64,000 nt of DNA from Clostridia bacterium (GTDB lineage: Bacteria; Acidobacteriota; Terriglobia; Terriglobales; Acidobacteriaceae), in contig DATMYA010000079.1 of NCBI GenBank assembly GCA_035561135.1, positions 1 to 64,000 of the forward strand, in the 5' to 3' direction. Position 1 is the first letter of the stretch. Every line of letters begins with the position of its first letter. The position numbers and the translations under genes were made by a program. Below the pieces are notes generated by a model. The model saw nothing but the letters and a program-made list of their open reading frames with translations. It made no database searches and was not told the DNA's origin. Below, one piece after another: positions 27,185-35,885 of the stretch.

Positions 27185-28234
27185 TTAACCGATTTTCACC
27201 TGCACTGGTTCCGGTTTGTACTGCGTTATGTCCGCTTCGCGGAGAAACTTCGCTGCTTCCTCCGGCGGCGTAGGGTTAATGTAGAAACCGGTTCCCCACT
27301 CAAAACCGGCGGTCTTGGTGAGCTTGGGCATGAACTCCATGTGCCAGTGGTAATGTTCGAGCGACGGGTCCTGTGACGGCGCACTGTGAATAACAAGGTT
27401 GTACGCGGGGTTGTCGAGAACCAAGTCAGCTTTCATCAATAGCTGCTTGAGCGCTTTCGCAAGATTCTCAAACACCTTCGAGGAAGAATTCTCAAATGCC
27501 GATTCGTGGCTCTTGGGCAGAATCCAGGTTTCAAATGGAAAGCGCGGCGCATAGGGGGCCAGGGTGACGAAGTCTTCGTTTTCGGCGACGACGCGCACCG
27601 GGTTCTCAAGTTCCTGGCGGATGATATCGCAGAATACGCAGCGTTCCTTGTAAATGAAGTACTGCTTCGCGCCCTCCAGTTCTTCGACGGCGTGCTTGGG
27701 CAGAATCGGCAGGGCAATTAACTGTCCGTGCGGATGCTCCAGCGATGCGCCCGCGGCTTCGCCGTGGTTCTCGAAGATGAGGATGTACTTGAAACGCTTG
27801 TCGCGCTTGAGGTCAACGATGCGATCGCGATATGCCCACAGCACGTCTTCCACGCGTTTAAGCGGCAGAGATGCAAGCGTGGCATTGTGATCTGGAGTTT
27901 CAATGATGACCTCATGAGCGCCCAGGCCATTCATCTTGTCGAACAAGCCTTCGGCCTGCCGATTGAGGGTACCTTCGATGCCAAGCGCAGGAAACTTGTT
28001 CGGCACCACGCGCACCGTCCAACCGGGCGTGTTCGGGGCTGAGCGATCGCCATTGTTGCTGGGGCGATAGGCAAGAATTTCGGGCGGCGTCTTGCTTTCA
28101 TTGCCGTAGCAGAATGGACAAAACCCACCCCTGAAGCTGACGCGCTCGCGGACGAAGTCCGTTGGGCGCTTGGCACGGTCGGTTGAAATAATGACCCACC
28201 GGCCGACGATCGGGTCTTTACGAAGCTCAGGCAA
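27185..28234 (-). CDS. galT: galactose-1-phosphate uridylyltransferase
   Basis: HIT-superfamily enzyme of 349 residues in the Leloir pathway. It shows MPELRKDPIVGRWVIISTDR, FCPFCYGNE (zinc cysteines), VVPNKFPAL, and the nucleophilic-His region SLEHPHGQLIALP (HPH). A second zinc or His segment, HYHWHMEFMPKLT, lies near the end. The first codon is TTG with GGGAG just upstream, and no better start fits the family N-terminus. No other gal gene is adjacent; related sugar genes lie 12-17 kb away. Confidence 0.93.
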   Translation of the reverse strand: MPELRKDPIVGRWVIISTDRAKRPTDFVRERVSFRGGFCPFCYGNESKTPPEILAYRPSNNGDRSAPNTPGWTVRVVPNKFPALGIEGTLNRQAEGLFDKMNGLGAHEVIIETPDHNATLASLPLKRVEDVLWAYRDRIVDLKRDKRFKYILIFENHGEAAGASLEHPHGQLIALPILPKHAVEELEGAKQYFIYKERCVFCDIIRQELENPVRVVAENEDFVTLAPYAPRFPFETWILPKSHESAFENSSSKVFENLAKALKQLLMKADLVLDNPAYNLVIHSAPSQDPSLEHYHWHMEFMPKLTKTAGFEWGTGFYINPTPPEEAAKFLREADITQYKPEPVQVKIG

Positions 28235-28417
28235 GGATAACTCCCGTATGAAAGACTGTTACTTGCAATTTTAACGCCGCTCAGGCACAGGCAGAAACTC
28301 CGGCCCGTGAATACAAATAAATTCTGCGCGGTCGCCGCTCGTACATTTGCCTTCCTTATGGAACGATGTAGTCGAATCGGAACGATCCCTATCATCGGCA
28401 CGGTGCTGGCAAAAGGG

Positions 28418-28449
28418 GTCCTTCGACTCGGCTGATGCCTCGCTCAGGA
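28418..28449 (+). repeat. dispersed intergenic repeat, copy 1
   Basis: GTCCTTCGACTCG at one end and CGCTCAGGA at the other, with a variable middle. The same arrangement recurs at 30959. It lies in the gap between galT and yraN. Confidence 0.5.
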
Positions 28450-28507
28450 AGACAATCCACCTCATTGGGTGATTGCGTCCAGGAACTCGATTCGTGATCA
28501 CCTGATC

Positions 28508-28963
28508 TCACTGCTTGAAGCTCCAGCCGAAGGCGTTCCTGATGAGTTGTATCTCCGGGTCGCAGTCCTCGCACAGATACACACTGACGACATCGAAGCG
28601 GCTGACGGTCTCACGAGGCATGCGGCGCATATAGAGGCGAGCCATACCAATCAACTCGTATTGCTTGTCGCGCGTCACGGCCATCTCGGCTGGCACAATC
28701 CCCTTCGAAGAGCGCGTTTTTACTTCGATGAAGCAGAGCTCGCCCTCCTCCCAGCCGATGAGGTCCAGTTCGCCGCGCGCATGTGGAGAGCGCCAGTTGC
28801 GCGCCACAATGGTGTATCCATGCTGGCGCAGCCAGAAGTAAGCAGCTTCTTCGCCGCGCTGTCCGACGATGAGGTGTTTCGGAAGCGTGTCAGATTCGCG
28901 CTTAGGCAGCGCGGCGGTGAGGCGATCAAGCATTCGGATAGCAAATTGCGTAACGCTTCGCAT
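28508..28963 (-). CDS. yraN: UPF0102 / YraN-family endonuclease-like protein
   Basis: The 151-residue product carries GQRGEEAAYFWLRQHGYTIVARNWR, GELDLIGWEEGELCFIEVKTR and a C-terminal RFDVVSVYL. The E...D...E-x-K residues match the restriction-endonuclease-like fold of UPF0102. The in vivo role of the family is not settled, and it often sits near rnhB or signal peptidase genes. The frame opens at 29056, but the ATG at 28963 (MRSVTQFAIRMLDRL) gives a more normal length. Confidence 0.8.
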   Translation of the reverse strand: MRSVTQFAIRMLDRLTAALPKRESDTLPKHLIVGQRGEEAAYFWLRQHGYTIVARNWRSPHARGELDLIGWEEGELCFIEVKTRSSKGIVPAEMAVTRDKQYELIGMARLYMRRMPRETVSRFDVVSVYLCEDCDPEIQLIRNAFGWSFKQ

Positions 28964-29125
28964 GATCGGGTCCTCTACTCGATTTGCGCGCCGCCAAAAC
29001 GAAGAAGCCAGCCATCTCTGGCCGGCTTCTCTCTTCTCGGGGCGACCCTCTTCCATCCGATTTATGCAGGACAGCGGCCGTCTCGCGGCGCCGGTTAGCG
29101 CAAAAGCGAAATCCCCGGAGAACTG

Positions 29126-30514
29126 CTACGCGCCCATCTGTTTGCCGTTGGTCTTGGTCTTGTGAGGGCCTTCGGCGGCGATGGTGATGCACTCTTCGAG
29201 AATGTCGAGTGCGATGTCCGCCTGCTGTTCCGTCGCGATGAGCGGAGGCGACAGGCGCACGGTGTTCGGGCCGGCTCCCAGGATCAGCAAGCCGCGCTCG
29301 AATGCCAGGTCGACAACACGGTCGCGCTCTTCGCCAGCTGGCGTTTTTGCGACCTTGTCCGTCACCAGCTCGATGCCGATCATGAGGCCTCGTCCGCGAA
29401 CATCGCCGACGAGCACCAACTTCTCAGGCCACGAACTGATGCGCTGCATGATGTGGCGTCCGACCTTCTCGGAGTTACTGACGGCTTCGCGCTCGAGCAC
29501 GTCCATCGTGGCCAGTGCCGCGGCTATGCAGACAGGGTTTCCCCCAAACGTGGAGGCGTGTGACCCTGGTTGCCAGTCCATAACTTCCGCCTTGGTCACG
29601 AGCACGCTCAGCGGCATTCCGCTGGCAATACCCTTGGCGACGGTAATCATGTCCGGCTCGACGCCGGTATGCTCGACCGCCCACCACTTGCCGGTGCGTC
29701 CCATGCCGGACTGCACTTCATCGACGATCAGCATGATTCCGTGGCGATCGCAGATGGCGCGCAGTTCCTGCATGAATTCCGGCGGTGCAGGCAAATAGCC
29801 GCCCTCGCCCTGGAATGCTTCAACGACAATAGCGGCGCACTCCTCGGGCGGAACCTCCGTGCGGAAAACCCATTCTTCGATGTGGCGCGCGGTTTGGCGC
29901 GCATACTCAGCGGCGTCCGTACCTTCGGGACGGCGGTAAAGATTCGGGTACGGAACATGCACGACGCCCGGAACGAGCGGCGCAAAGCGGCGGCGTTGCT
30001 GCGCCTTGGAGCACGTCAGCGAAAGCGCGCCCATGGTGCGTCCATGGAATGCGCCGTAGAAGGCGATGATCCACTGACGCTTGGTGTGGTAGCGCGCAAG
30101 CTTCATTGCGGCTTCCACGGCTTCCGCGCCGGAGTTGCCGTAGTAGAACTTATGCGGCCCTTTCATCGGAGCGATCTTCGACAGGCGCTCCGCCAGCGTA
30201 ACCATGTTCTCGTAATAGAAGTCGGTGCCCGACATGTGAATGAGTTCGCCGGCCTGCTTCTGAATGGCGGCAGTGACCTCCGGATGACAGTGGCCGGTCG
30301 ATGTGACAGCGATGCCAGCCGAGAAGTCGAGGAACTCGTTTCCATCCACGTCTTCCACGATGAGCCCGCGTCCACGCTTGGCGACCATGGGATACGAGCG
30401 GGTGTAGGAAGGCGAGATGAGCCGCGCATCTTCTTGCAGAATGCGCTTCGCGTTGGGACCCGGCAGTGCGGTTTTGATGTTCGGTCCGGCCACGTTCATC
30501 GTGTTTATCGTCAT
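29126..30514 (-). CDS. class III PLP aminotransferase (ornithine/4-aminobutyrate type)
   Basis: A 462-residue fold-type I enzyme. It shows VEDVDGNEFLDFSAGIAVTSTGH, the YGNSGAEAVEAAMKLAR phosphate loop, FYGAFHGRT, IVVEAFQGEGGY, LIVDEVQSGMGRTGKWW and the PLP lysine in ITVAKGIASGMPLS. This is COG0160-like; GABA, acetylornithine or another omega-amino donor cannot be distinguished by eye. A GGAGGAA site 7 bases before the ATG at 30514 settles the start. Confidence 0.88.
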   Translation of the reverse strand: MTINTMNVAGPNIKTALPGPNAKRILQEDARLISPSYTRSYPMVAKRGRGLIVEDVDGNEFLDFSAGIAVTSTGHCHPEVTAAIQKQAGELIHMSGTDFYYENMVTLAERLSKIAPMKGPHKFYYGNSGAEAVEAAMKLARYHTKRQWIIAFYGAFHGRTMGALSLTCSKAQQRRRFAPLVPGVVHVPYPNLYRRPEGTDAAEYARQTARHIEEWVFRTEVPPEECAAIVVEAFQGEGGYLPAPPEFMQELRAICDRHGIMLIVDEVQSGMGRTGKWWAVEHTGVEPDMITVAKGIASGMPLSVLVTKAEVMDWQPGSHASTFGGNPVCIAAALATMDVLEREAVSNSEKVGRHIMQRISSWPEKLVLVGDVRGRGLMIGIELVTDKVAKTPAGEERDRVVDLAFERGLLILGAGPNTVRLSPPLIATEQQADIALDILEECITIAAEGPHKTKTNGKQMGA

Positions 30515-31120
30515 TGGAATTTCCTCCATCGAAACAGGGGGCACATCTTTTACGGCCTGAACGGCTCGTGCCCGGTAACCCATGGCTCAGCCATGGTCGT
30601 TCGTCTCCCAAAGGGCAGACGCTCCGCAGGACGGATGCTCTAAAGATGTGAGCGCGTCCCGCATGGGTTGCGCAGCTCTGCCGGCGCAACGGGGCACAAT
30701 AGATATACGTGTTAGTCGCCCGCGAAGAGGTTGGGGCGCGAGTTCAGGGGGGCCAAATGCGCTTCAGCCCTGGAGGAAGCGAAACGCGACCAGATTGCAC
30801 GCACGGAGAGGCACACAAGCAAATGCTCGGGATGCGCAGCGTTACGGATTGGCGTGCGACGGTTCATCTGGACAGTTTCCACATTGATTATAGCGATCTT
30901 CCCGGCTCGGCGTAACCCCTCGAATAGCTATCGTTTTCAGCGACATATCAACCGCAAGGTCCTTCGACTCGCGCCTTTTGCGCTCCGCTCAGGTGACGCC
31001 TTCTTACGCGTGTGCCCGCTTACGTCTGACGTCTTGCGTCTGCCGTCTGCCCCTTGCCGGTTGACCGCGTTTCAGCACGGCCCATAGAATCGAAGTTTCT
31101 GCATAGGTCACCGAAAGATT
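30515..31120. other. 606-base gap without a supported gene
   Basis: Divergent promoters of the aminotransferase and cysS must lie here. Short overlapping frames encode Arg-rich or low-complexity products and were not called. A dispersed-repeat copy occupies 30959-30993. No tRNA, T-box or recognisable ncRNA was seen. Confidence 0.4.
30959..30993 (+). repeat. dispersed intergenic repeat, copy 2
   Basis: GTCCTTCGACTCGCGCC, then GCGCTCCGCTCAGG: the same ends as the copy at 28418, with a longer middle. It lies in the 600-base gap before cysS. Confidence 0.5.
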
Positions 31121-32608
31121 ATGGCGCTCGAGCTCTACAACACGCTTTCCGGGAAAGTCGAAACCTTCCAACCGCTGGACGACAACATGGTTCGCATGTA
31201 CGCATGCGGTTTGACGGTGTACGACTACGGCCACATTGGAAACTTCCGCACGTTCATCGTTGTCGATACCTTGCGCCGCTTTCTGCGCCAGAGCGGATAC
31301 GGTTTGAAGCACGTGATGAATATCACGGATGTGGACGACAAGATCATTCGCAACGCGGCTAAAGCCGGCGTCTCGGTGAACGAGTACACCAGCAAGTACG
31401 AAACAGCGTTTCTGGACGACATGGCGACGCTGAACCTCGAGATGCCGGAGATGATCGTGCGCGCCACCGATCACATCAATGACATGGCGCATTTCATCAA
31501 AGAACTCGAGGCGAAGGGTTTTGCGTATCGCACGGAAGAGGGTTCGTACTACTTCCGAATCGCGAAGTTCCCTGAGTACGGCAAGCTTTCGAAGAAAGAC
31601 TTCGCGGGCATGACGGATGGCGCTCGCGTGGATGTGGACGAATACGACAAGGACAACGCCCGCGACTTCGCGCTGTGGAAGGCTCCGAAAGAGGGCGAAG
31701 CGAAGTGGGAGACGGAGATTGGACCGGGGCGTCCAGGGTGGCACATCGAGTGCTCCACGATGAGCATGAAATACCTTGGCGAGACGTTCGACATTCACCT
31801 GGGCGGCGAAGATCTTGTCTTCCCGCATCACGAGAACGAAATCGCGCAGAGCGAGGCGCTCACAGGCAAGCTATTCGCGCGCTTCTGGGTACATGGACGC
31901 TTCCTGCTGGTGGAAGGCGAGAAGATGTCGAAGTCGCTCGGCAACTTCTACACGCTCCGCGACCTGGTGCTGATGGGTCACAAGCCCTCGTCGATCCGCT
32001 TTCTGTTGGCGTCGGTCCCTTACCGCAAGCAATTGAACTTCACATTCGACGGACTGAAGCAGGCGGCGAACGCCGTGGAGCGTCTGCGCAATTTCAAGCT
32101 GCGGCTTGAGACTTCACATTGGCCGGAGGGCGACAACGAAGCGATTGCTGCCATGGCTGGCAAGGCCATAACCGACATGCGCGCCAGCATGGATGACGAC
32201 CTGAATACGGCGCAGATGCTGGCGGCCATTTTCGACCTCGTGCGGGACGTTAATGCGGCAGCCGATGCGGGCCTGGTGCGTAAAGGGGACATTCCGTCGT
32301 TGTTGCAGGCGATGAAGGAGTTCGACGAGATTTTCGCGGTTCTCGATGACACGGATGCCGATAAGGTGCGGCTCGTGGTCGACTGGGCAAAGTCCGAAGG
32401 ACTCGAAGACAAGGTCAGCGCCGAAACTGCGGAAATGGCAAAGTGCGCCGCGCTGAGCGATACGCAGGTAGAAGAGCTAGTGCAAAAACATTCGGCGGCG
32501 CGGAAAGCGAAGGACTTCGCAACGTCAGATTCCGTACGAGCGCAGCTGATGGAACAAGGCATCATCCTGGAGAACACAAAGGATGGTGTTAGGTGGCGCA
32601 GGAAGTAG
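31121..32608 (+). CDS. cysS: cysteinyl-tRNA synthetase
   Basis: A class I synthetase of 495 residues. Visible are MYACGLTVYDYGHIGNFRTF (zinc Cys and the HIGN signature), MNITDVDDKII, GRPGWHIECSTM (second zinc ligand), DLVFPHHENEIAQSEA and the KMSKSLGN loop, followed by a helical anticodon domain. It charges tRNA-Cys; cysteine is also the sulfur source for the nearby isc operon, though 20 kb separates them. Confidence 0.96.
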   Translation: MALELYNTLSGKVETFQPLDDNMVRMYACGLTVYDYGHIGNFRTFIVVDTLRRFLRQSGYGLKHVMNITDVDDKIIRNAAKAGVSVNEYTSKYETAFLDDMATLNLEMPEMIVRATDHINDMAHFIKELEAKGFAYRTEEGSYYFRIAKFPEYGKLSKKDFAGMTDGARVDVDEYDKDNARDFALWKAPKEGEAKWETEIGPGRPGWHIECSTMSMKYLGETFDIHLGGEDLVFPHHENEIAQSEALTGKLFARFWVHGRFLLVEGEKMSKSLGNFYTLRDLVLMGHKPSSIRFLLASVPYRKQLNFTFDGLKQAANAVERLRNFKLRLETSHWPEGDNEAIAAMAGKAITDMRASMDDDLNTAQMLAAIFDLVRDVNAAADAGLVRKGDIPSLLQAMKEFDEIFAVLDDTDADKVRLVVDWAKSEGLEDKVSAETAEMAKCAALSDTQVEELVQKHSAARKAKDFATSDSVRAQLMEQGIILENTKDGVRWRRK

Positions 32609-32635
32609 TCTTACAAAGCCGCAGCAAGTTAACGC

Positions 32636-32677
32636 ATCATCCTGAAGCTCGCCCGCTTTGACGCAGCCGAAGGATCT
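32636..32677 (-). repeat. dispersed intergenic repeat, copy 3 (inverted, degenerate)
   Basis: ATCATCCTGAAGCTCG and GCAGCCGAAGGATCT read, on the minus strand, as a diverged GATCCTTCGGC...CAGGATGAT form of the repeat at 28418 and 30959. It lies just after cysS. Confidence 0.35.
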
Positions 32678-32779
32678 GCTTTACCTCGGCAGCGGCACAA
32701 AGGCAAATTCCTCGCTTGGATGGGGATGCCGCTTCTTTTTACGTGTACAAGGTTCGAATCTAATTGCCGTTAAGTCGCG

Positions 32780-33175
32780 TCAGTTCTCGCGCGGCCAGAA
32801 CCATCCGTTCTCGATCTTCTGCCAGCCGATGTGCGCGTAATACTCTGCGGCGATTTTGGAAGCGCGCAGGACCCACTGTATTTCCGGATGCATGGCCGTT
32901 GCGAGCTTAAGAAGTTCGCGGCCAATACCGGCTTTCTGCATGTCCGCCGCTACTGCGAGATCGCAGACGTATCCATCGAATGCGCCGTCGGTCCAGCCGC
33001 GCAGAATCCCGACAAGACGTTCACCATCAAACGCGGTGAGCACGACGTTGGAGGTTGCGTACATGCGGGCGATGCGCGCGAGATCGTCCACGGGACGAAA
33101 AAGCGGCGAGGAGCGATAAAGGGCGGCGATAATCTGCGCTGGTGGACGCACGTCGTTGCGATAGACGATCGGCAT
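32780..33175 (-). CDS. GNAT-family N-acetyltransferase
   Basis: A 131-residue GNAT domain. Strand VVLTAFDGERLVGILRGWTD leads to the acetyl-CoA loop CDLAVAADMQKAGIGRELLKLA, with the Q-x-x-G-I-G pattern, and then an FYxxGW-like end (EYYAHIGWQKIENGWF). The substrate is unknown. It is transcribed towards the cysS end and ahead of nothing obviously linked. Confidence 0.85.
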   Translation of the reverse strand: MPIVYRNDVRPPAQIIAALYRSSPLFRPVDDLARIARMYATSNVVLTAFDGERLVGILRGWTDGAFDGYVCDLAVAADMQKAGIGRELLKLATAMHPEIQWVLRASKIAAEYYAHIGWQKIENGWFWPREN

Positions 33176-33230
33176 GGACAGATTGTAGCTGGCACGGCGA
33201 AGGGCTGCTGAACTGCTGAGCGAGGCGAAA

Positions 33231-33255
33231 GCAGATGCTTCGCGTCGCTCAGCGT
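33231..33255 (+). repeat. possible fourth copy of the dispersed repeat (weak)
   Basis: GCAGATGCTTCGCGTCGCTCAGC resembles the consensus with several changes. It lies between the GNAT gene and arsM. Confidence 0.2.
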
Positions 33256-33280
33256 GCCTCGGTAAAGCCCACCGCGTTTG

Positions 33281-34096
33281 CTACTTGCGGCCGTGCAACT
33301 TTATGGACGCGAGTGCTTCGGCAGCTAGGCGGACGATTTCTTCCGTAGGCTGCTCGGTGTTGCAGGAACAGGCGCATCCGCAGCTCTGGAGCGTGCCTTC
33401 CGGCGCGAGCACCTTCACGAGTTCGGGGCCGTGCAGGATTTGCGGGAGGTTGAGATTGCGCAGTCCGGCGCCAAGCGCTGTTGCAAGGTATTCGCCCATG
33501 AGACTCGCGCCGGCGATGCAGCCCACGTAAGCGGAGACGCTGCGCGCAAGTGCCGGCGGCAATGGCTTCAGAACCACGATGTCGCTGACTGCGAACTGTC
33601 CGCCAGGTTTGAGGACGCGATGAATTTCGCGAAAGACTGCGGGCTTGTCGCTCGACAGGTTGATGACGCAGTTGCTGATGACGTAATCGACGGTACCGCT
33701 CTCGACTGGCAGGTCTTCGATAAAGCCCTTGCGGAACTCAACATTCGTTACGCCGCGCTTGGCCGCGTTTTCGCGCGCGAGTTTGAGCATGTCGTCCGTC
33801 ATGTCCACGCCGATGACGCGGCCTGTGGGATTTACGCGTTCCAAAGCCAGGAAGGCATCAAAGCCCGCACCGGAGCCGAGATCGAGCACAGTCATGCCGG
33901 GCTTAACCTGCGTGAGCGCCAGCGGATTCCCGCAGCCGAGGCCCAGGTTGGCGTCGCCTGCAATCGCGAGCTCTTCTTCGGTGTAGCCAATGTTCCTGGC
34001 GACAGACTCCACGGCCATGCCGCAGGCCGACTGCTCACCACGGGCAATTGCCGCATAGTGTTCTTCAACCGCAACCGTCATCTTTTCGTCTTTCAT
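33281..34096 (-). CDS. arsM: arsenite S-adenosylmethionine methyltransferase ArsM
   Basis: A methyltransferase of about 271 residues converting As(III) to methylated arsenicals. The SAM domain reads VKPGMTVLDLGSGAGFDAFLALE, GVDMTDDMLKLAR and the family motif YVISNCVINLSSDKPAVFRE. Conserved cysteines occur in GEQSACGMAV, ISNCVINLS and VGCIAGASLMGEYL, the As(III) ligands in characterised ArsM. The C-terminus adds a Cys cluster, SCGCACSCNTE. Two adjacent ATGs follow AAGGAGG; the second (34096) has workable spacing. It is 12-15 bases after the marR gene. Confidence 0.92.
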   Translation of the reverse strand: MKDEKMTVAVEEHYAAIARGEQSACGMAVESVARNIGYTEEELAIAGDANLGLGCGNPLALTQVKPGMTVLDLGSGAGFDAFLALERVNPTGRVIGVDMTDDMLKLARENAAKRGVTNVEFRKGFIEDLPVESGTVDYVISNCVINLSSDKPAVFREIHRVLKPGGQFAVSDIVVLKPLPPALARSVSAYVGCIAGASLMGEYLATALGAGLRNLNLPQILHGPELVKVLAPEGTLQSCGCACSCNTEQPTEEIVRLAAEALASIKLHGRK

Positions 34097-34111
34097 CATT
34101 CCTCCTTGTGC

Positions 34112-34657
34112 CTAGAGTCGTGCACTGCGAGCACCTCTCGTGCGCTGAATATCAGCGAGATTTGTCCACGAGTTTGCTCTTCGGCGTCTTGCAGTCGGCG
34201 CATTAAAGCCGCAACAACCGCTTTTCTCCATGGCCGAAATGAGAGTCGTCAACGCCTGTAGAACGCTTCCGCGCTTCGCCGTTGGAATGGCCGACAGAAT
34301 GAGCGAGGTGCGCTCGCGCATAAGCTCGTCAATGCTTATGCGCGTCTGCCGTCCGGCATCGGTGATACGCACCATGGCCGCACGGCCGTCTTCGCCAACA
34401 CCTCGGACGCGCTGCACGAGGCCAAGCTTCTCAAGCCGCTCGATCACGCGTGTCATGGCGCTCGGACTGATTCCGGCACTGACGGCAAGATCGGTCAGGC
34501 GCGCTCCTTCACCTGCGATTAGGGTTCGGAGAATCGATGTTTGACGCGGCGTGAGTCCTTCGCAGCAAACTTCGTCCGGCCCGACTTGGCCGATAACGCG
34601 CGACAGCCGCTCAAGCTGGTTCCACCATTGATCGACGATGGCGTGTGTTTCGCTCAT
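34112..34657 (-). CDS. MarR-family regulator with two CC pairs, upstream of arsM
   Basis: A 181-residue winged-helix regulator: LTPRQTSILRTLIAGEGARLTDLA, ISPSAMTRVIERLEKLGLVQRV and the wing GVGEDGRAAMVRITDAG. Unusual features are two vicinal cysteine pairs, DEVCCEGLTPRQ (about residues 31-32) and EKSGCCGFN (about 147-148), and an Arg-rich C-terminal tail. Followed directly by arsM and preceded by a palindromic promoter-operator, it is likely the autoregulated repressor of this pair. Arsenic sensing by the CC pairs is an inference. Confidence 0.85.
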   Translation of the reverse strand: MSETHAIVDQWWNQLERLSRVIGQVGPDEVCCEGLTPRQTSILRTLIAGEGARLTDLAVSAGISPSAMTRVIERLEKLGLVQRVRGVGEDGRAAMVRITDAGRQTRISIDELMRERTSLILSAIPTAKRGSVLQALTTLISAMEKSGCCGFNAPTARRRRANSWTNLADIQRTRGARSARL

Positions 34658-34663
34658 GCACCA

Positions 34664-34699
34664 ACGATAAGCAATCTATTTGCATGTGTCAAGCAAATA
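34664..34699 (-). promoter_or_regulatory. promoter and MarR operator of the marR-arsM operon
   Basis: On the minus strand TTGACA (34692-34687), a 17-base spacer and TATCGT (34669-34664) form a strong promoter. A 23-bp palindrome, TATTTGC-N9-GCAAATA (34677-34699), encloses the -35, so a bound dimer would exclude polymerase. It ends 19 bases before the marR ATG. Confidence 0.7.
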
Positions 34700-34810
34700 C
34701 TTGCACCGAGGCGGATGATTATGCCGATTTCATGGGTGCGACTTACGGCGCTGTCTCAAGGCGAGCTCCTTCAAGGAATCGGCCAGTACCCCGACTCTCG
34801 TCGGGGAGAT

Positions 34811-35773
34811 CTACGCGTCGCTTTCAACTGCGGGGAGCTCAGGCTCTTCCACTGGTACTCGCTCGCGCGGCTTGAGCTTGGCTCCGGTAACGAGAACGAC
34901 GCCAACAATGATAATCACCGAACCCAGGAGGATGTTGACTGTGATCCTTTCACCGAGCACAAGCCACCCTAGGAACACGGCCACGATGGGATTGATGTAG
35001 GCGTAGGTGGCAACCTTGGGGGTGGGCACGTTACGAAGGAGCCAGATGTAAGCAGTGAAACCAACCCAGGAACCGGCGACGACAAGATAGAGAATGGCAC
35101 CCATGGAACGCGGCGCCCACGTAACGTGGTGGTGATCGCCTAGCGATACGGCGATTAAAAGATTCACTACGCCCGCGATGGTCATCTCCCACGCGCTCGA
35201 AGTGTACGGATCGGTCTGGGAGTGCCAGCGCTTGGAAAGCACGGAGCCCGTGGCCCAACTGAAGCTTGAGAAGAGCACGAGAGCGGCGCCGAAGAGTTCC
35301 CTGCCGCCGACGCGCATTCCCCGTGCAATATCAGGCCAGAGCAGTGCGATCACGCCGAGGACACCCAAGGCGATTCCGGCAAGCCCTCGCCGCGAAAGGT
35401 GGTCGCCGCGGCTGCTTAACGTCTCAAGAAGTATGAAATAGAGCGGCGTAATGGCGATCAGCAGCGCTGCTAGGCCCGAGGGAATGTAAGTCTCCGCCCA
35501 TCCCAGTACCACGTTGCCGGTCGTGAGGAGCAGTACTCCGATGATGCCGAGGTGCAGAAACTCGCGACCAGAAAGCTTAATGCGGCGTCCGGAAAGAGCG
35601 CACCAGGCAAGCATGACGGAGCCGGAAATCAGGAATCGGAGGGCGCCCATCATCGCAGGTGGAATGTCTTCCACTGCAATGCGAATACCTAAATAGGTCG
35701 ATCCCCATAGGACGTAGACCAGCCCGAAGGCGACGACAACCTGCACGCGGAATTTGCGTTGCGCTTCTGTCAT
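34811..35773 (-). CDS. EamA/DMT-family permease
   Basis: A ten-span drug/metabolite transporter of about 320 residues. Two EamA repeats are visible: GLVYVLWGSTYLGIRIAVEDIPP with GALRFLISG in the first half, and SFSWATGSVLSKRW with YLVVAGSWVGFTAYIWLLR in the second, ending YINPIVAVFLGWLVLGE. Substrate unknown; such proteins export amino acids, nucleobases or drugs. It starts at ATG 35773, or GTG 35779. Not obviously linked to the arsenic pair. Confidence 0.87.
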   Translation of the reverse strand: MTEAQRKFRVQVVVAFGLVYVLWGSTYLGIRIAVEDIPPAMMGALRFLISGSVMLAWCALSGRRIKLSGREFLHLGIIGVLLLTTGNVVLGWAETYIPSGLAALLIAITPLYFILLETLSSRGDHLSRRGLAGIALGVLGVIALLWPDIARGMRVGGRELFGAALVLFSSFSWATGSVLSKRWHSQTDPYTSSAWEMTIAGVVNLLIAVSLGDHHHVTWAPRSMGAILYLVVAGSWVGFTAYIWLLRNVPTPKVATYAYINPIVAVFLGWLVLGERITVNILLGSVIIIVGVVLVTGAKLKPRERVPVEEPELPAVESDA

Positions 35774-35885
35774 TGGCACAAATGAATCATGAGATTAGTT
35801 GAACAACCAGAGTACCAGAGCGCGGGATGTGCAGGTAAGGCATGGATGCGGCATACGCCCCGGCATCGCAAAACCCATGATCGGG

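Noticed and set aside
28271..28501. 76-codon minus-strand frame between galT and yraN
   Set aside because: It covers the dispersed repeat, has no ribosome site and no recognisable pattern.
30515..31120. Possible structured RNA or leader before cysS
   Set aside because: Looked for T-box, SRP and 6S RNA hallmarks and found none; only a repeat copy is supported.
32740..32770. AAGGTTCGAATCTAAT resembling a tRNA T-loop
   Set aside because: The flanking bases cannot form the 5-bp T stem, and no anticodon arm or acceptor stem fits upstream.
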